Below, piece by piece: positions 33,401 through 44,819 of a DNA stretch of 64,000 nucleotides (position 1 is its first letter; each line of letters opens with the position of its first letter). Below the pieces are notes generated by a model. It searched no databases. It saw only the letters and a program-made list of their open reading frames with translations, and was not told the origin of the DNA. Made by a program: the position numbers and the translations under genes. The stretch spans positions 9,548,381 to 9,612,380 of the forward strand of contig JABAKD010000011.1 in the NCBI GenBank assembly GCA_012845835.1, written 5' to 3'. This stretch comes from Undaria pinnatifida (Eukaryota > Sar > Phaeophyceae > Laminariales > Alariaceae).

Positions 33401-35580
33401 CAGGAGTGAATGCGGCTTGATTCGTTTGGATCTCCGTTGCCGGCTTTTTACTTGTTGTAGGAGGATGAGGATGCAGAGTGTCGGCACGTTCCTTTGCCCT
33501 GTATTTCTGTATAGCGTGTATGCTGAAAGAAAGCGTGGGCGTGATGTGTGTGGCTCTTGTGCTCGTCTTACCCCTGCCGGAGATTTCTTCTTTTTTGAGT
33601 TGGAGCGTTCTTCCCTTTCGCTTGATGGTTCATTCTTCGCTTACAGCTTGTTTTATTTCCATGGGGGCCTGCTTTTTAGTGTTAGCGCCCCGTTACCGTT
33701 GGGGCCTGGCTTGTCCTTGCCGCGAATGTCGCAGCTTCTGCGGTATCTTTCCTTTTTCATCCTTCTGGACAAGCTTCGCGGTACCTCTTCCCTTCACATT
33801 TTTTGCGACTGTACGCAACTCAACGTACCTCCCTAGCTGATTTTTCCGTAATGTAACCGTCGCTGCTACTGCTACTACTCAACCCGCTCGCTGTTGCTAC
33901 TGCTACTGCTGCTGCTGCTTCGGCGTCCGATCTAACCGTGCCGAAACTACACCCCACGACCCTGTTAAGGTGGGCGGTTGAAGCTGGCGGACTTTGGCAT
34001 GGCTACGGCTTATGGCGAGGGCGTGGACGGCGTCGGTGACGGACAGGAGGGCGACACCTTGTACATGGCCAAGGAGCTTCTCTCTTCGACGGAGCGTCTC
34101 CCGTCGGCAGACATGTTCAGGTGGGTAGCCCATACATGAGAAGGGGTGGGGGCGTGGGAGAGCGTGTTACCTCATTATTTCGTTTTCGTTTCATTATGCT
34201 ACCCCCGTTTTTAAAGTGAACGCGATGATGAACGCGGGTGGTCGGGACGTATCGCACCAGCCGCAGCTGCGCGTTTCAAACTGCGAGCCAGTCGGAATCA
34301 AGGCTCTCTGTGGTAGGACTATCTCAAACTGTCGTTCGTGCTCCGTGGAAATATGATGCTGACTCTGGCTCAAATCACTCTGGCTGTGCTTGCGTGCCGA
34401 CCAAGCCCTGCGCTCTTGTTTGAATCAGTGAAGGTTAACGTTGTCAGTCACGGCCAAAGGTCCTCGCGGAGAGTTCGTCGAGCGTTCGCCGAGCATGCAA
34501 CGCGATGGTGGAAAACGTAGCGTTGGAGACCCCCCCTCGTCCGAACGTCTTTTTTGTGTCGTGTAGTTCGCTGTTTACGCACTTGTTGTTGCTCTCACAT
34601 GCGAGTCACAAGGGAAACTCCAATAAGAATGATTAATGATTGACTAAACCTATGATGACTAAGCCAGTTTCCCACGCGTGCGTGTGTTCCCATCCCTTTT
34701 TTTGTCGGACTGCCACTGCTACCGTGGCCAGCCTCGGCTTGACCGTGTTCGAAGTGGCCACCAGGACGGAGCTACCGGGAGACGGAGAGGACTGGCACGC
34801 CATGAGGGACGGGCGCTCTGTCGGCCTTCCGTCTTCGAGGTCCAAGGATCTGGGCGCCGTCTTGCGCCAGGTGAAGATTCGCTTTTTTTGGAGGGGGGGA
34901 GGAGGGTTATTTTTCTTACGTGAGCGCTCCTCTCGCCCCTCTTTGGTCCGCTCTCCTCTTGGCCCGTTTCACGTACGTTGGTTTGCGACATTTTTTTTTT
35001 CAACATTGGTTTGCGACATAAAGGGAGCTGTCGCCGCCCAATCTCCTTTTCATCTATCGTTCTCGTATCGCTTCTTGTATCTCCATTTTTTTTTGTCGGT
35101 AAAACGTTTGATCATTATCCTTCGCGCAAGAACGATCCGACATATAATCAAAACTGATAGAACAATTGATTGAGCTGTTTTTTTCCCCTTCCGGCCTGTG
35201 TTTCTGCTGTCTATCCGTGTGTCTGTCTGTCTGTCCCTTTGTGTTTTTCGTGGACGTAGTTGATGCACCCTGACCCGAGGCAACGGCCAACCGCAAGCGA
35301 GCTTTGCGACCATCAGCGCGTCGCGAACATCGTCGTCAGCAGCGACGGCACGGGTGGTGGCGGCGGCGGCGGCGAAGGCAGCAGTGGCGGTGGCGGTGGT
35401 GGTGGAGCTGGTGGCGCGGCGGCGGTAACGGTGGCGGGGCACGAGCGAGACGACTACGTGGTGAGCCAAGCGCGGGCCTGGCGAGCGGCAGAGGCGGCCG
35501 CAATGAACCACCCAAGCAGCGGCCTCCGGACTCCAACGGGCGACATGTCGACTCGCTACATCTTTCAGCAGACAGGGTAG
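27472..35580 (+). CDS. WEE1-family CDK-inhibitory protein kinase, six exons
   Basis: Exons: 27472-30435, 31277-32248, 32914-33052, 33970-34120, 34732-34870, 35260-35580. All introns are GT-AG and phases match (0,0,1,2,0), giving about 1561 aa. Residues 1-1215 are low-complexity Gly/Ala/Ser-rich with many SP/TP sites, a KEN motif at 99-101, basic GKRKAR at 51-56, and RCPPTPQRTPTW near 1035. The kinase domain runs from about 1218: GPIGEGGFSVVW loop, AIKRSK (Lys 1250), HLDVKPANL (Asp 1347, Lys 1349), KLADFG (Asp 1366), EGDTLYMAKELL and DMFSLGLTVFE. GEDWHAMRDG and LMHPDPRQRPTASEL follow. HLDxKPAN, the EGD motif and the DWH/HPDP tail are diagnostic of Wee1 rather than generic Ser/Thr kinases. Known role of the family: nuclear phosphorylation of CDK on the inhibitory tyrosine, delaying mitosis. 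The long N-terminus is probably regulatory. The start is the first ATG of a continuous frame; a further upstream exon cannot be excluded. A short Gly-rich tail follows the kinase domain. Confidence 0.93.
32249..32410 (+). repeat. (GGGA)n microsatellite at WEE1 exon 2 donor
   Basis: About 150 bp of GAGGGAGGGAGGGAGG-type sequence starts within ~25 nt of the GT donor at 32249-32250. It keeps the reading frame open into the intron, so an exon that appears to run on to 32473 is an artefact of the repeat. Confidence 0.9.
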
Positions 35581-35590
35581 CGCGCAAATA

Positions 35591-35760
35591 TGGAGGTGGG
35601 GGGGTGGGGGGGCAGGGAAGAGGGGTGTTACTTGTGGTCCTTTGTGTTCTTGGTTGAGCCTTAATAGGACGTGCGATGATGGAGATGGAGGGTAGGGGGG
35701 GAAGCGGGGTGTTATTGGTGACCTTCGTGTCCCTGGTTGAGCCTTAATAGGATAGGAGCC
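35591..35760 (+). repeat. Tandem duplication in WEE1 3' flank, ~85-bp unit
   Basis: GGAGGTGGGGGGGT ... GGGTGTTACTTGTGGTCCTT ... TTGGTTGAGCCTTAATAGGA (35591-35669) is repeated as GGAGGGTAGGGGGG ... GGTGTTATTGGTGACCTTCG ... TGGTTGAGCCTTAATAGGA (to about 35755). It lies just after the stop codon, so both copies may be in the 3' UTR. Confidence 0.7.
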
Positions 35761-38700
35761 GGTGCTTGCGTGTTTTCGGCGGGGTGGAGTGGGTCGGGGC
35801 GGAGCGGGTTCGGTCGACGAACTGCTGCTGTTTTGCGACACCCCCGCGGCGCCGCTAAAATTTGAGCTTCTGGATTTGAAAGGAGCTTGTGGCGAGTTCC
35901 GGGGTCAGTGCGGCAGCTGCCTGGTCGCAGGCCGTGAGGTTAAAGCAGTTTTTTTGTTTTGTATTTGTTTTTCAGCTGGTGAGTGGTAGTTGTTGGGTGG
36001 GTTGGGTTCAGGGGGAAGGACAGGGAGAACGGGGGAGCTGAAAAAACGGGGAAAAGGGACACAAGTGTATAGTGGAACGGGTGACTAGCCTCGTTCTCGA
36101 TTCCTATGCTTGGTTTGCCTCTCGGATAACCTGGCGTGTACCGACGGGCCAGTGAAAAACCGGTATGTTGGATTGCCTTGTATTTTTGTTTGTCTCGCGC
36201 TTGTTTTTCGCCCCAAGAGCCAACCAGAAAGCTGATCTCACAGGAGAGTTTTTTTTTTTTCGAAGACGGAGACTTCACCTCGACGAAACGTTTTCTGGGT
36301 ACGGCAGTAGGTATCTCTTATTTTTGTAGGGCCACGTTTTTTTTTGCTGTTTTTGTTTTTGTCTTGTCCTGGTCTGTATGCTTCCTTTCCCTATTGTCCT
36401 GCCGGTCGTATAAGAGTATGCGAGCAGGCGCAGGAGGCAACCCGGTTTTGCGTTTTGCGGTCCTAGATGGTCGGCCGCTCGGCAATTACAGGGGTGGGGA
36501 GAGGGGCGATGCCTGGCAGGGCAGAGGGCCACAGAGCGGCGGTAATGCGAAGTTGAGGCTAGGTTGGGTCGATCCAGCCTTGTTTGCTCGTGGTGTTGAG
36601 ATTTGGTCGTGGTGTTTCTCCCTCGATGATTATGATGTGGATGATGACGTGCGACTCGACTCGGTGTGGTTATCGTGCACGGCTACCATTACCGCATATT
36701 GTGAATTCGCCGGGTATACTTGGGTTTCCGGGTCCGGCGCTGAAATGGAATATCGGCTGGTGCTTGTTGTTGTGGTTGACTTCGTCGGGTTTGTCTTTGT
36801 CTTTGTCCTTGCCGCCATTGCTCGGCAAGGGGTGGGGGGCGGGGAAGGGTAGGGCAGGGCAGGGCGTGGATTAGAGAATTCCTTTTTGAAGTGGATGAGT
36901 CATGCTTGTGGCTGTTTATCCCCGTCTCAGGACGTCTTGAATTGTATGCTTAACGTCTATTTGGGGATTTTATGTATGTGGTATTCGATGTGGTTCCTCT
37001 GGGTAAGGGGAGGGGGGAAGAGGGAGTCACGGTCGCGGACAACAAACGCCGCTTCCCATTTCGTTGGTGCCTATGTATCCTGAAGGGGCAGCAAGCATCT
37101 CAAAGGATACACTGGCTTCTAGAGTAACGTATTGTTGCACACGGTAAATGTATGATTTGAGTAATTCGATGGAAGGCCTGACGTTCGAACTCGTTGGCCA
37201 GACAAGCCACACTCGACCTGGAAACCCGCTGGCCTCTCGTCGTGCGTTTGTGTTGGATGTGGCTGGTTGCCTTTTTCCAGTGTGGGGGAGCGGTTGGGCG
37301 GGTGGTGTGCGCTGTCAGGGCGGGCTACAGGTAAACATGGCAAGTGTCTCCATCCGCGCTTCGCCGCTCGATGCAGGCGCGGCATGGGAGTTTTGTGTTT
37401 GTCTGGGCTGCCTCCCTTCATTGCGTGGACAGCTCTATTAATCGGAGACGCGATGATCGGTCGGCTTACGTACGTAGTAGCTCTTCCGTGGTGGTCATAG
37501 CTGCCCCTCTTCCCTGCTCTGCCTCGTTTCCGTTTTCCCTCGCTCCCTTCTTTCTTTATTTTTGCTGTGCTTTGGCCTGGACGTGTTGGCGTTGTTTTTT
37601 CGTGTTCCATTGGAGGAAGGTACCTTGTCGTAGATATAATAATGTGGGTCGGCTCGGTCGTTGTTGTGACGCATGACGATCGGTCGTCGTTTGTAATGAT
37701 GTTTCAAGTATATGCTGTAGGGCGTGACATGGTCTTTGTCGCTCGCCGCCCCCCGCCCCCCCCTCCCTAAACTCTTGAACGATACGTACAGTATGCAACG
37801 TACAAGTATAGTGTTTTTTTCTCTGTTTTTTTCCTGTTTGGGTGCCGTGGCTCATGGTGGTGATGCTGCTCGATAATGATGGTGATGGTGATGTTGTTGA
37901 TTGGTTGATAATGATTGATTGATTGATTGATTGGATATGGTTGATTGGTTGGTTGATAGGTTGATAGGTTGTTGGAGAGCATGAGTTAGTTGGCTTTTAT
38001 GCGCGGCGTGCGGTCTGACGCTACTGCACACCGTGTAGGCGACCTTCCTTTTTCTCGTACTACAACAGTTATATTTAGTAGGCATACTACAGAGGCTTTT
38101 TTTGTTTCTGGCAACTTACAGTACTAGTAAGCCTTCAGATGACGAAGAAGGTTCTTTCTCCCCCTCCTCAACCGCCCCCGAGACCCGAGACGGACCCCTG
38201 GTTACTTATCATTATTCGTCGTTGTTGCTTGTTGTTGGTTTTGTTTTGTTTTTGTATCGTCTTTTTTTGCGCGGCCACATCCGCCGTGCTGCCTTTTTAA
38301 TTGCTTTCTAACGTACCATAGATAGGGGGACTGTTCATCCATTTTTTCTTGTTTTATCTTGAGAAGATCGAAACAACAAAGGCAGTGAGTGAAGTACCAC
38401 AAAATAATGATGAGCTATCATACGGTTACCCACACTCGATTAGGTGCGATCGTCACGAATCACCATCCTTCATCACCATCACGAGCTCGGTGGGGGGTGT
38501 AATGGTAGTGTTTTACAAGAGAGGGAGGAAGGACCCTGGTGGAAAGGTGGGGTGTATGCGCGTATTATGCGCGGCAAAATGTAGCACTGCTGCCGTTTAG
38601 GGCTGGCTAGATTGCTACACCCCTCCCCCCCCCCTCCCCCCCGCTTCAACTCTTAAAATCTCTTTGAGCTTTTACAAGCAGCGCGCGTACCCTATACTAA

Positions 38701-38923
38701 ACCATACCACTTACTTTAAAAATCGCTCTTCTTTTTGAGACACTCTCGGTAATTGCGCTGCTGCTGCATTGTTGCTACCCATGCCTGGTGGCACTTCCTA
38801 CGTGTAATAAAACTCCAAAGGCTGAATCCCAACTCTTAAAGCAGGCCGGGCGTGTGGCACTTATTGACCCCACGGGACATCATTAATGCATACTACACTT
38901 CATTCATACCGCCACCCCCCATC
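35761..38923. other. Intergenic, no gene supported
   Basis: GT-rich and pyrimidine-biased sequence with chance open frames (longest 238 codons, 36136-36852 plus). That frame is dominated by Phe/Leu/Ser/Val from T-rich DNA and has no motif. 37905-37970 is a (GATT)n / TTGATTGATTGG stretch. Nothing else is seen. Confidence 0.4.
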
Positions 38924-39307
38924 CTAAGACCCCAACAGCCTGGTAGCAGATAGATCGTCAATCATTTCGTCGTCACGGAGTTGCGAATGGACGTGCTGTG
39001 GTGCCGTTGCAGCAGTGCTGCACCTAGACCGCTGCTGGTGCTGGGTGGTGCGGCAGCAAGAGTAATACAAGCAGTGTTCTATAGACGGCACTCCAAGCTC
39101 TTCATTAATAAATCCGTCGCTGAAGGACGACACCTCCGATGAGCGCGAATCCACCCCGTTGAGGTTCTCTGTCTGCCTGCCGTCGCCGTCGATCCGTCGA
39201 GCAAGCAGGAGGAGGACGCCCCTGGCCCAACTTTGGCTGGGGAAGTTATCGAGCTTTGGTACGAAAGAAGTGAGGAGCAGTAGGGTAATTGTTTTGGGTG
39301 CCGTCAC
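38924..39307 (-). CDS. Hypothetical open frame, possible exon
   Basis: A 127-codon minus-strand frame ending at a TAG. The downstream two thirds (ARRIDGDGRQTENLNGVDS ... SSFSDGFINEELGVPSIEHC ... LRDDEMIDDLSATRLLGS) have a protein-like acidic and polar composition. AG acceptor candidates lie on the minus strand near 39228-39240. No upstream exon or domain is recognised. Confidence 0.25.
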   Translation of the reverse strand: MTAPKTITLLLLTSFVPKLDNFPSQSWARGVLLLLARRIDGDGRQTENLNGVDSRSSEVSSFSDGFINEELGVPSIEHCLYYSCCRTTQHQQRSRCSTAATAPQHVHSQLRDDEMIDDLSATRLLGS

Positions 39308-39849
39308 TCACACCGTGAGGAGATACAATATACTAAACCTAGTATATTACATCTATAGACGGTCGTCCTTCACCGGCCTAAACTGCCGTCTCCTGGCATT
39401 TCGTTGTGGTAGTCGGGCAATTTTAATTATTACTCCGTACTAATTCAAGACATTTTAATTAGTTTTCACCTTCGAGGCACACGATATATATGGACCTATA
39501 GGGACCAACTACTGCTATGCAGAGGTGTCTCTGGCTCTGTGTATTGGTCACTTGAAATCACGCGAGGATTTCTAGGATATTGCATCTCTGGGATTAATAG
39601 TAGTTGCTCGCTGTCCGCCAGATACCTTTTGACAGAAGGGGGGGCGGAAGTCGCTCGTTCAAGCAGGCCATAACGCCTGCCAGCCATAAACGTACCAACA
39701 CATTTTTTTTTCTCTAGTCTACCCGTACGTAGTACCCCTTTATATATCCTACCTTTTTAGCGAACACTATAGTGTAAAAATGCAGCAATAAATAGGCCCC
39801 TAGCTACATATCACACCCCGGACAACAAACAGCCTATTGAATGTGCCTC

Positions 39850-40137
39850 TAATGGTATGTCAATCTAGCTTGGGGTATTGCATATCGATACCTATTGACA
39901 CCTTCGATAGGTATGCGATTTTGTCGATCTATACCTGTTTTGCTTAGACCAATAAGTCCAGAGAAATTGGTGCAAAAGGCTTTTGTTCTTGAGATAGGTG
40001 AATCCGTCTATCGATACCTGTTTCTTCGACCAATAGGTTCTGATAAATCGGCACCTGTATGCTATTGTTCTTGCAATAAAAGTTATGTCACATTGTCGAT
40101 CGATACCTAACACTGTGATATAATAAGGTTAGGGGGC
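39850..40137. repeat. TCGATCGATACC satellite, left flank
   Basis: Diverged units around CGATAGGTATGCGATTTTGTCG, TCTATACCTG, CCAATAGGTTC and GTCGATCGATACCTA. The word pairs ATAGGTAT and ATACCTAT occur on both strands, so the units are partly palindromic. The same satellite resumes at 45173 on the far side of the retroelement. Confidence 0.75.
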
Positions 40138-40395
40138 TGTTACAGACACAGGCCACCCTTTGCAGGTATCTCTACTTGGCAGGTTCCACGTTGGTCGCTC
40201 ATTTGTACTAGACAAGCTCTTGTATTAGTTCCACACGCGCCACGGACGAACTGAAAGCGTTGCTAATCCGCGACGCGAAAGCATCATCCCCGTTTTCCTA
40301 TACGCACATGCCTTCAAAGGCATGTGAAACCCCTTTCTGATATATCCGTATCTAGATATCACGCCTTCCTAGGCTTCCAGGGCGATGCCATAACA
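40138..40395 (-). repeat. 3' LTR of the Ty3/gypsy element
   Basis: A 258-bp block; on the minus strand it starts TGTTATGGCATCGCCCTGGA and ends CCTGTGTCTGTAACA. It aligns with the solo LTR at 10084-10395 and shares its first 20 bp with the remnant at 45153-45172. Confidence 0.8.
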
Positions 40396-40624
40396 CTAGC
40401 CCACCCTAATAAGCCGCATATTGAAAAATAACGACGATTCGGGGAAGCACCGGTTCCACGGTCTAGAACATGACTCGAAGATGCGGCTCTTCAAAACCTT
40501 CTCCCACACCTCTACCCTGCGAGGCTACGAAGCCTCAGGAAAAACTCCAATAAAGCAAAAAAAAAGAAACAAACCAAAATGCGAAAGCGCTGGGGTCGAA
40601 GGCGGAAGAGTCAAAGACCTCGCG

Positions 40625-40730
40625 AGCAAAACCCCAAGCGGCCGCAAAAAAAACGTGTACCAGAACGCGCTACGCACGAAACCCAATTCACGCGCGCGCA
40701 ATGGACATCGTGCTTCACCCTGCGGGGGTG
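40625..40730 (+). repeat. Inverted copy of the element's leader and first ATG
   Basis: Matches the reverse complement of 45049-45152: AAGCGGCCGCAAAAAAAACG, CAGAACGCGCTACG, AACCCAATTC, CGCGCGCG and ATGGACATCGTGCTTCACC. The ATG at 40701 is the counterpart of the one at 45077. This puts the 5' leader in opposite orientation next to the 3' LTR. A 202-codon plus-strand frame (40421-41029) passes through it, but its remainder is antisense to pol and is not a gene. Confidence 0.85.
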
Positions 40731-40880
40731 ACGTCGGAACCGGGCGGAAAATTACCAGAAAGATCCCCCCAGGGAAACAAATAAAAAACCCAGAACAAAA
40801 ACGAATATCCCCCGAAGAAGCAAAATTCAAAACCGGGAAAACAGGATCAAATACTCGAGGGCAGTGGAGTGGCCTGAACG

Positions 40881-41156
40881 TCAACCAGCCACGTCCGCGC
40901 CTCGAGATTCATCTACGTTATTTCGAATCTCCCGTGCAACGGATCTACCCCGACGGAGTTGAAGGCACCAGGAACCTTGAACATCTCCTGTGCAAGTCTT
41001 GTAGTGAGCCGGAGAGAGCGGAAGCTTGATCGGTCCCGGGTCGTCTAGAAAACGTACCAAATATTCCCCATCGGTGGTTGTGCGAGCGCTCATTTTCCCT
41101 AGCCACCACAAGCCGCCATCGGCTTTGTACCAAAAATGGGCCCCATTGGGGGGCAC
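40881..41156 (-). pseudogene. C-terminal SH3/Tudor-like module of Ty3 pol
   Basis: The frame reads HFWYKADGGLWWLGKMSART, then TTDGEYLVRFLDDPGPIKLP, then LSPAHYKT. The spacing of W/Y, G-x-W, and Y-x-V-x-F-x-D-D resembles SH3-fold readers (Tudor/chromo-like). In chromoviruses a chromodomain sits at this position after integrase and directs insertion. Here the module sits at the same end of pol. Domain identity is inference from pattern only. Frames between it and the integrase are interrupted. Confidence 0.5.
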
Positions 41157-41589
41157 CGTGGTGCTGAAGTGCTGTAGTGGCGTAACCAGTCAGCGCGCGA
41201 CACGCAGCCGTAGTCAGGTGTCAAGAATCGTTCGCCGTTAGCATGAAAAAGCTCCCGTTATGCAGCCCCAATGCGCATCTGACGATACAGGCGGTTGGTT
41301 ACGCGGTCTTGGTTCGGAGTGCCAGCCCAGTAGAGCAAGATCTGCTGGCGTTAGAGCTGGAGGTCCATCTCTCGTTCCCACGACGGACGGGAGAGCCCAG
41401 TCCAATGCGTCTCGTACATCACCGCCATGACCCCACCCCTACCACGGACCGATTGGTGGCCATGCCGGTGGTCCTCTCCACCTCTAGCCGCTGGCGGGGC
41501 GCCGACACGTCGTCTTGGGTCACGTGATATGAGGGGGATTTCGTAAAATTATTGAGCACGTATTGCGTTAACCCATCGGGAAGGTCCTT

Positions 41590-42225
41590 CTAAAGGCATG
41601 TCGCCACGGTCGTGGGGGTTGGCGCAGGGCTTACAGCGCTCGACCGAGACGCGGAGGTGCGCATCCGCGCCGGGCATGTATGTGGGGAGGTCCAAATAGA
41701 GGAGTGTATCCCCGGGGGGGAACCGTCCGGTGTGTCGCTAGAGGAGCAGGGGCCGACAGCAAGGATCTTGTAGGGCCCCGTCCAATTCAGGGCGAATTTG
41801 GTCTTGAGCACCTTTGCATCGGTACCGGCTTTCGCGCCTTGGCGAATATAGACCGTATTATACATACAAACCCAATTACCCACAACGGAGCTGGGAACCT
41901 AGCGCAAAGAGTCCGAAAGGGCTGAGTTTCGACGTTCCTCACGGGAACCTGTTAAGGCATGCATCTCGCGAACAATATCGTTGGCGCGCTGTTGGCGTTC
42001 CGACGCCAGGTCGCAGTATGCAAGGTGGTCGCGAGCCAGGCTCTGATGGCCGGCGATCCCAGAGCGGTCGAAAACAGTGAGAGGGAGTCGCGGGAGCCTG
42101 CTCAAGTGAACCTCGTTGGGGGGCAGGCCAGTGGCGGCGCCGACCGAATTGTTGTAGGCGAACTCCACGTGTGTCAACTGCGCATCCCAATCGCCTTGGC
42201 GTTTGTTGATTACCATAGCCAGCAT
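41590..42225 (-). pseudogene. Integrase C-terminal part and GPY-like region
   Basis: Two open pieces in different frames. 42225-41899 carries DWDAQLTHVEFAYNNSV, typical of the end of the Ty3 integrase core, followed by a helical segment (HLAYCDLASERQQRANDIVR). 41883-41590 carries VLKTKFALNWTGPYKILAVG, the GPY/F motif. A frame break lies between them near 41885-41899. On intact relatives these are contiguous. Confidence 0.8.
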
Positions 42226-42800
42226 TTAGGCCAATGTGTGGTTAACGCGCTCCACACCACCATTACCGCTCGGATGGTAGGAGCTGGTGACGATTTTTGG
42301 AACACCAAGATGCTCATATACGACGTGAGAAAGCTTGGAGCAGGCCGGGAGGCCGTTGTCCTAGATGATGCTACGTGGACACCCCCAAAGGGGAATGTAC
42401 CGGTGATAAGGATGTTGGCCGTGCCTTCAGCTGTAAATCCAGCGGCGGTGACGGCGAACATGTCCGCACGACGGCTAAAGCGATCGGTGAAAAGCAAATA
42501 TAGGTGTTACCCCGGGGCGTGACCGGAAATGACCAAAAACAGTCCACGCTTACCGCAATGCCCGGTCCCGGAGAGAGGGGAATCGAAATGACGGACCATT
42601 GAACGGTCAGTTGCAGTGTCTGCCGCGCGTGGCCCTTCAAGCAATGGCACAACCGCCAGCGGGTGCATATGCTCATTCCTATCCACCAATAGAAACGCTC
42701 GAGCATGCGAAGTGTGCGTGCCGTGCCTAGATGGCAGGAAGAAGTCGAATTGCAGGCTTGCATGATCCAAGGGCGCGTGAGTAGCGGCACGTAAATACGG
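42210..42800 (-). pseudogene. Integrase zinc-binding and catalytic core, frameshifted
   Basis: The HHCC-like zinc segment includes CHLGTARTLRMLERFYWWIG, then CTRWRLCHC. The first catalytic Asp region reads SVDCFWSFPVTPRGNTYI. The continuation (LFTDRFSRRADMFAVTAA) is in another frame (42497-42210), so at least one frameshift falls in the core near 42490. Confidence 0.75.
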
Positions 42801-43506
42801 ATTGGTTCGTCCCCCAAAAGGCAAGCCGCGCGGCCCGCAGGCCGTAAGGAATAGTGGGCCGTGGTTGGATTCGGACGAGAAGGACAATGTCCTCGTCGGT
42901 AGTATGGAGGCGGCCTTTGCCAGCGAGCTCCTGGATCTCCAAGAAGGGGGGGCGCTGGTGTGAGGGGAAACGCGATGAGACTTCGGTGGGCAAGGCCAAC
43001 GGCCGGCCGAGAAGAATGTATCGTAGGGCAGCGTAGCACGTAGGCTCTGCACGTTGCCCTCTCTCCCAGTCGGCGTGCGAATAGCATGCAGCGGAATCAC
43101 CAAAGTGTAGTTCGGCAGCAGCGCCAAGGGCGTCCAAATCGGCCGAAGGGGCGGAGGGGGACTCCGAAGGGGTCGAGAGCCCTAAAAGCGGGATACCCAA
43201 AGGCTCCGCTCGGTCACGGTCAGACGGGATGGGTATCGAAATCTCGAAAATCAGTGGAGGCAAGGGGGAGCCCACCCAAGACGGCGCTATCGGGTTGGGG
43301 CACCAGCCCACCCAAGCCAATGCCGGGGACCGATGTGGAGGGGGTGAGCAGGTCGCAAGCCCCGACGAGGTGTATGGCCTCATCGTCGACAGACAGGGGT
43401 GAGGCGGCTAGAACCGCTGCGGTCGTGCTCAGTCGCCGGCTGTGGCAACCGCGAAAGGAAGTTAGCATTACAATTTTCCCTTCCCTTTCGGTGCTGTAGT
43501 GTGTAG

Positions 43507-43974
43507 TCAAACGCGGTGAGGTACTCGAGCCACCTCTGGACTCGCGCGTTGTGGCCCAACTTTTCTGATATTTTTCAGAGCCTTGTGATCCAACAAAAAT
43601 CGAAACTTCGTACGCCAAAGGCAGCCTCTGCGAAGGCGCTTGATCGCCCATACGATGCTGCCTGCTTTCGAATCGAGCGGCGTCCAGTGTCTTTCCGAGT
43701 CGAGGGTAGCGCGGCTAACATAGGCAATCGGCCTCACGGAGCCGCCGGGCTGTTCTTGCTCTAGCGTAGCGCCAAAGCCGTCAATGCTGGCGTCGCAGTA
43801 CACCCGAAAAGGGCGGGAGCCATCCTCCACGGCGTCCCAAACGGGGAAGACCAGGACCGGTGGAGCGGCGAGCTCCGCGAGCATGTCACGCACGATGGCT
43901 TCCATGCTCGGCGTGAACAAACCTTTGACGCCCTTCTTGAGGAGGGCCGTGATTGGTCGAATCCGTTTGGGCAT
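43507..43974 (-). pseudogene. RNase H domain of Ty3 pol, mutated
   Basis: FRVYCDASIDGFGATLEQEQ gives the first catalytic Asp and fold. WTPLDSKAGSIVWAIKRLRR is the second block, in which the usual catalytic Glu position reads Lys. LLDHKALKNI is the third block, with Leu in place of the usual Thr/Ser before DH. The frame is lost after KVGPQRASPEV. Confidence 0.85.
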
Positions 43975-44219
43975 ATATCAGGCAGAAACGTTCGGTAGTA
44001 CGAAAGGCCACCCTGGAGAGAGTGCAGCTGTTTCAGGTCTCGGGGCATGGGCATGAGAGTCCAAGCCGACACTTTCTCGGCGTTTGGGCGCACGCCCGCG
44101 GGCGAGATGGAGTGGCCCAGGAAATCAGCGTCCGTCGCGCCGAGTCAGGCTTTTGAGGAGGAGAGCTTGATAAGGTTGTTCTTAAGGTTCGCTCGAAGAG
44201 GGCACGGATGGTTTTAACG

Positions 44220-44809
44220 TGGGTCGACGGGTCTGAAATCGAACACGATCACATCGTCCAGTTATGCTGTAACCTGTTCCAAACCCTTGGTAACCCCGTT
44301 GATCACCTTCACACAAACCACCCAGGCGATGCGCTGCTACCCTGAGGCATAACCAGCCACTCGTAAAGGCCCGTGAGGGTGCAGAATGCCGTGAATGGAA
44401 CTGTGTCCTGGTGGGCGGTTATCTGGTGAAACCACGACACAAGGTCAAAAAGGGAGAAAACACGCCCCTTGCCCAAAGAGTTCAGGACCTGATCCACGCG
44501 CGGGATGGGCAGCTGGCTAAGTCTGCTAATGTCGTTGAGCTTCTTGTAGTTGACAGTGATCCGAGCACCGCCAGATGTTTTCGGGACGACCATCAGGGGG
44601 CTCGAGTTTGGCGAAGTCGAGTGTTGGACCAAACCGGCAGCCAGGTTCTGATTGAGGATGGCGTCCACCTGTTTAGCCAAATCGGGTTGATGCGATGTGG
44701 CCGGGAGGTGACAGGCGCACTGCCCCCCGGTACCGAAATTTCGAAGGGCATCAGAGAGCAGGAGCCCAAATCCGTTTTGGAGCTGGAAAAAACAACCGGA
44801 AATTCGCAA
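44220..44809 (-). pseudogene. Reverse transcriptase domain of Ty3 pol, inactivated
   Basis: AGLVQHSTSPNSSPLMVVPK, ARITVNYKKLNDISR, PIPRVDQVL, then VFSLFDLVSWFHQI (first catalytic Asp) and FCTLTGLYEWLVMPQG are RT blocks 1-5. Downstream in another frame the active-site box reads stop-LDD, followed by VIVFD. The codon for the residue before LDD is TAA at 44262-44264. The frameshift near 44310-44340 and this stop each suffice to kill the enzyme. Confidence 0.88.
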
Positions 44810-44819
44810 AGGTCGTCGC

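Noticed and set aside
36136..36852. 238-codon plus-strand frame downstream of WEE1
   Set aside because: Phe/Val/Leu-rich from T-rich DNA; no motif, and composition differs from the supported exons.
40421..41029. 202-codon basic plus-strand frame in the retroelement
   Set aside because: Made of the inverted leader plus sequence antisense to pol; not a separate gene.
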